NCBI GenBank assembly: GCA_937888775.1
Contig: CALAQT010000554.1
Span: forward strand, 1 to 15,114
Source: an uncultured Actinomycetes bacterium
Lineage (GTDB): Bacteria > Actinomycetota > Thermoleophilia > Solirubrobacterales > Solirubrobacteraceae
Direction: 5' to 3'
DNA length: 15,114 bases
Positions 13,969 to 15,114 of this stretch are shown here, piece by piece. A model generated the notes under the pieces. It was not told where the DNA came from and made no database searches. It saw only the letters and a program-made list of their open reading frames with translations. Position numbers and translations under genes: made by a program. Each line of letters starts with the position of its first letter. Within the stretch, counting starts at the first letter, position 1.

Positions 13969-15114
13969 TTAGGCGTGAGCCGCTAGCGCCTCGGACGCCG
14001 TTGCCAGCCAGCCGCGGAGGCGCTCGTAAACGTCGGGATGGTTGAGCAGCGCGAGGTGGTGGGTGCCCGCCACATGATGTCCGTGCTCCTCGCGGAAGGG
14101 GATCCGCCGAGTGTTGCCCTGGCCGGTGGCGCTGGGCACCAGCACCAGGATGTCGCCGAGCAGGCGCCCGAGCGGGTGGTTCGGGTCACGCGTGACGGTT
14201 GCTGAGACGAAGCAGTGGGTTGCCCACGGCAACAGCGCCACCTCCTGGCAGGCGACCGCCCGCAGCGCCTCGGGATCGCGGCCCCGCCAGTCCTCGTCGA
14301 CCAACGATCCGTGACGCAGGTCACGAATGCCGGCGCTGCGCCGCCGCAGGAAGGCACTCAGCATCCGCGTCTCGGGCAGCTTGTCGAGTGCCACCGCGGC
14401 CCGGTGCGCCCCCTGCTCCAGGGGAGCACCCAGATGGGGGGTCCCCAGCGAGACGACATGCCGGACATGCCTGACCCACTTCTGGTCCTGCTCATCTGCC
14501 TGGTGGCAGGCGCTGCGCGCCACCAGACCGCCCATTGAATGACCGACCAGCGCGATCTGCTGCACCTCGACCGGCCACGCCTCCACGAGGTCCTCCAGCA
14601 GCGCCGCCACCGTGCGGCCGTTCTCGGAGATGTGCAGGCCGCTGTTGTAGCGCAGGTAGACCGCCGTGCAGCCGAGGTCCGAGACTAGCCTTTCGCCATA
14701 CGCGTCCTCGGCGCCCCAAGACCAGCAGAACTCATCCCCGGTCAGTCCGTGTATGAACACCGCCAGACGAGCGGTGGCCTTCGGGAACGCGTCGCGCAAT
14801 GAAGGCTCATCCAGCCCGATCCGCGCGCCGTGCATCCGCGCTGACGTGGGCTGATGGAGCGCGCTGCCATCGCGCTCCAGCCGGTCCCCGATCAGACCGT
14901 TGAGCACAGCGAGTCCGAAACTACCCTTCTGGGTTGTCGACAGCGAAATCTGCTCACCGATGCCGCGCCGCTCCATCGCCGCGTCGGCAGACCTACCGAG
15001 CATCGAGGCGCCCGCCCCGAGCGCGCCATAGGCGCGGCTCGACAGCGCGTCGTGGATGAGCTGCACCGGGCGAGCAGCCGGGCCCACGCCGCGGAAGGCG
15101 CGCTCGGCGATGCC
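13969..15114 (-). CDS. PGAP1-like alpha/beta hydrolase (lipase/esterase), 5' end outside window
   Basis: The frame stays open to the right edge (GIAERAFRG precedes GTG 15087 and looks native), so the gene starts outside the window. Numbering from that GTG: oxyanion HGLTGDEFCWSWG (113-125), nucleophile elbow GHSMGG with Ser184, SLGTPHLGAPLEQGAH (213-228) typical of PGAP1/triacylglycerol-lipase relatives, GDILVLVPSA with acid Asp312, and GTHHLALLNHPDVY with His343/344. It should hydrolyse esters or lipids. The N-terminal about 100 residues (PVQLIHDALSSRAYGALGAG, then ISLSTTQKGSFGLAVLNGLI) form a helical region seen in the same actinobacterial group and may dock a substrate or membrane. No signal peptide can be judged. 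The substrate is unknown. Confidence 0.85.
   Translation of the reverse strand, partial: GIAERAFRGVGPAARPVQLIHDALSSRAYGALGAGASMLGRSADAAMERRGIGEQISLSTTQKGSFGLAVLNGLIGDRLERDGSALHQPTSARMHGARIGLDEPSLRDAFPKATARLAVFIHGLTGDEFCWSWGAEDAYGERLVSDLGCTAVYLRYNSGLHISENGRTVAALLEDLVEAWPVEVQQIALVGHSMGGLVARSACHQADEQDQKWVRHVRHVVSLGTPHLGAPLEQGAHRAAVALDKLPETRMLSAFLRRRSAGIRDLRHGSLVDEDWRGRDPEALRAVACQEVALLPWATHCFVSATVTRDPNHPLGRLLGDILVLVPSATGQGNTRRIPFREEHGHHVAGTHHLALLNHPDVYERLRGWLATASEALAAHA

Noticed and set aside
1..15114. CRISPR arrays, tRNA/rRNA genes, toxin-antitoxin or restriction-type defence genes
   Set aside because: I looked for regularly spaced repeats, clover-leaf tails and hallmark motifs by eye and saw none; a tRNA/Rfam scan would be the proper test.

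Overview
The window is GC-rich, has few intact stop codons outside its genes, and carries small-protein families that I associate with deep-branching Actinomycetota, especially Thermoleophilia/Solirubrobacterales. Examples are a GYD-domain protein, an ABM-like 96-residue protein, a secreted GLLGPDAVSV-type protein and a PGAP1-like lipase. That placement is inference from family resemblance; no marker gene or rRNA is present.

Layout. (1) Positions 1-1430 are a decayed zone: a GNAT acetyltransferase with two frameshifts, abutting tail-to-tail a fragment of an unknown actinobacterial protein, then gene-free sequence ending in a perfect 26-bp palindrome. (2) 1426-1719 (-) is a small GYD-domain gene with a good ribosome site and a candidate promoter. 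(3) 2179-3858 (+) is an intact medium-chain acyl-CoA synthetase. (4) 3913-4500 (-) is debris: the N-terminal end of an IS30-like transposase and a frameshifted unknown gene. (5) 4625-4915 (+) is a small ABM-like protein followed by a strong hairpin. (6) 4963-8978 holds a convergent pair, a GMC-type FAD oxidoreductase (+) and an NAD(P)-dependent aldehyde dehydrogenase (-). The pair is bracketed by an imperfect 41-nt direct repeat, and the left copy leads into a decayed gene. (7) 9448-12637 (-) is a tight three-gene operon encoding a CitE/HpcH-type lyase, a MaoC-type hydratase and a CaiB-type transferase. These correspond to Mcl, Mch and Mct of the glyoxylate-assimilation arm of the 3-hydroxypropionate bicycle. 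(8) 12807-13860 (-) is a secreted-type protein that has lost its N-terminus, next to the broken C-terminal winged-helix end of a mobile-element replication/helicase-type protein. (9) 13969-15114 (-) is a PGAP1-like alpha/beta hydrolase that runs off the right edge.

How the genes could work together (inference). The lipase, GMC oxidoreductase, aldehyde dehydrogenase and acyl-CoA synthetase could together turn esters or alcohols into acyl-CoA for beta-oxidation. Odd-chain or branched substrates would yield propionyl-CoA. The mcl-mch-mct operon could condense propionyl-CoA with glyoxylate, dehydrate the product to mesaconyl-C1-CoA and move the CoA to C4. A C4-specific hydratase (Meh) would then be needed to reach citramalyl-CoA and finally acetyl-CoA plus pyruvate, and no Meh gene is in this window.

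The most interesting item is this operon in an apparently actinobacterial setting. The spacers are unusually rich in recognisable gene wreckage, which suggests they have served as landing sites for mobile DNA.
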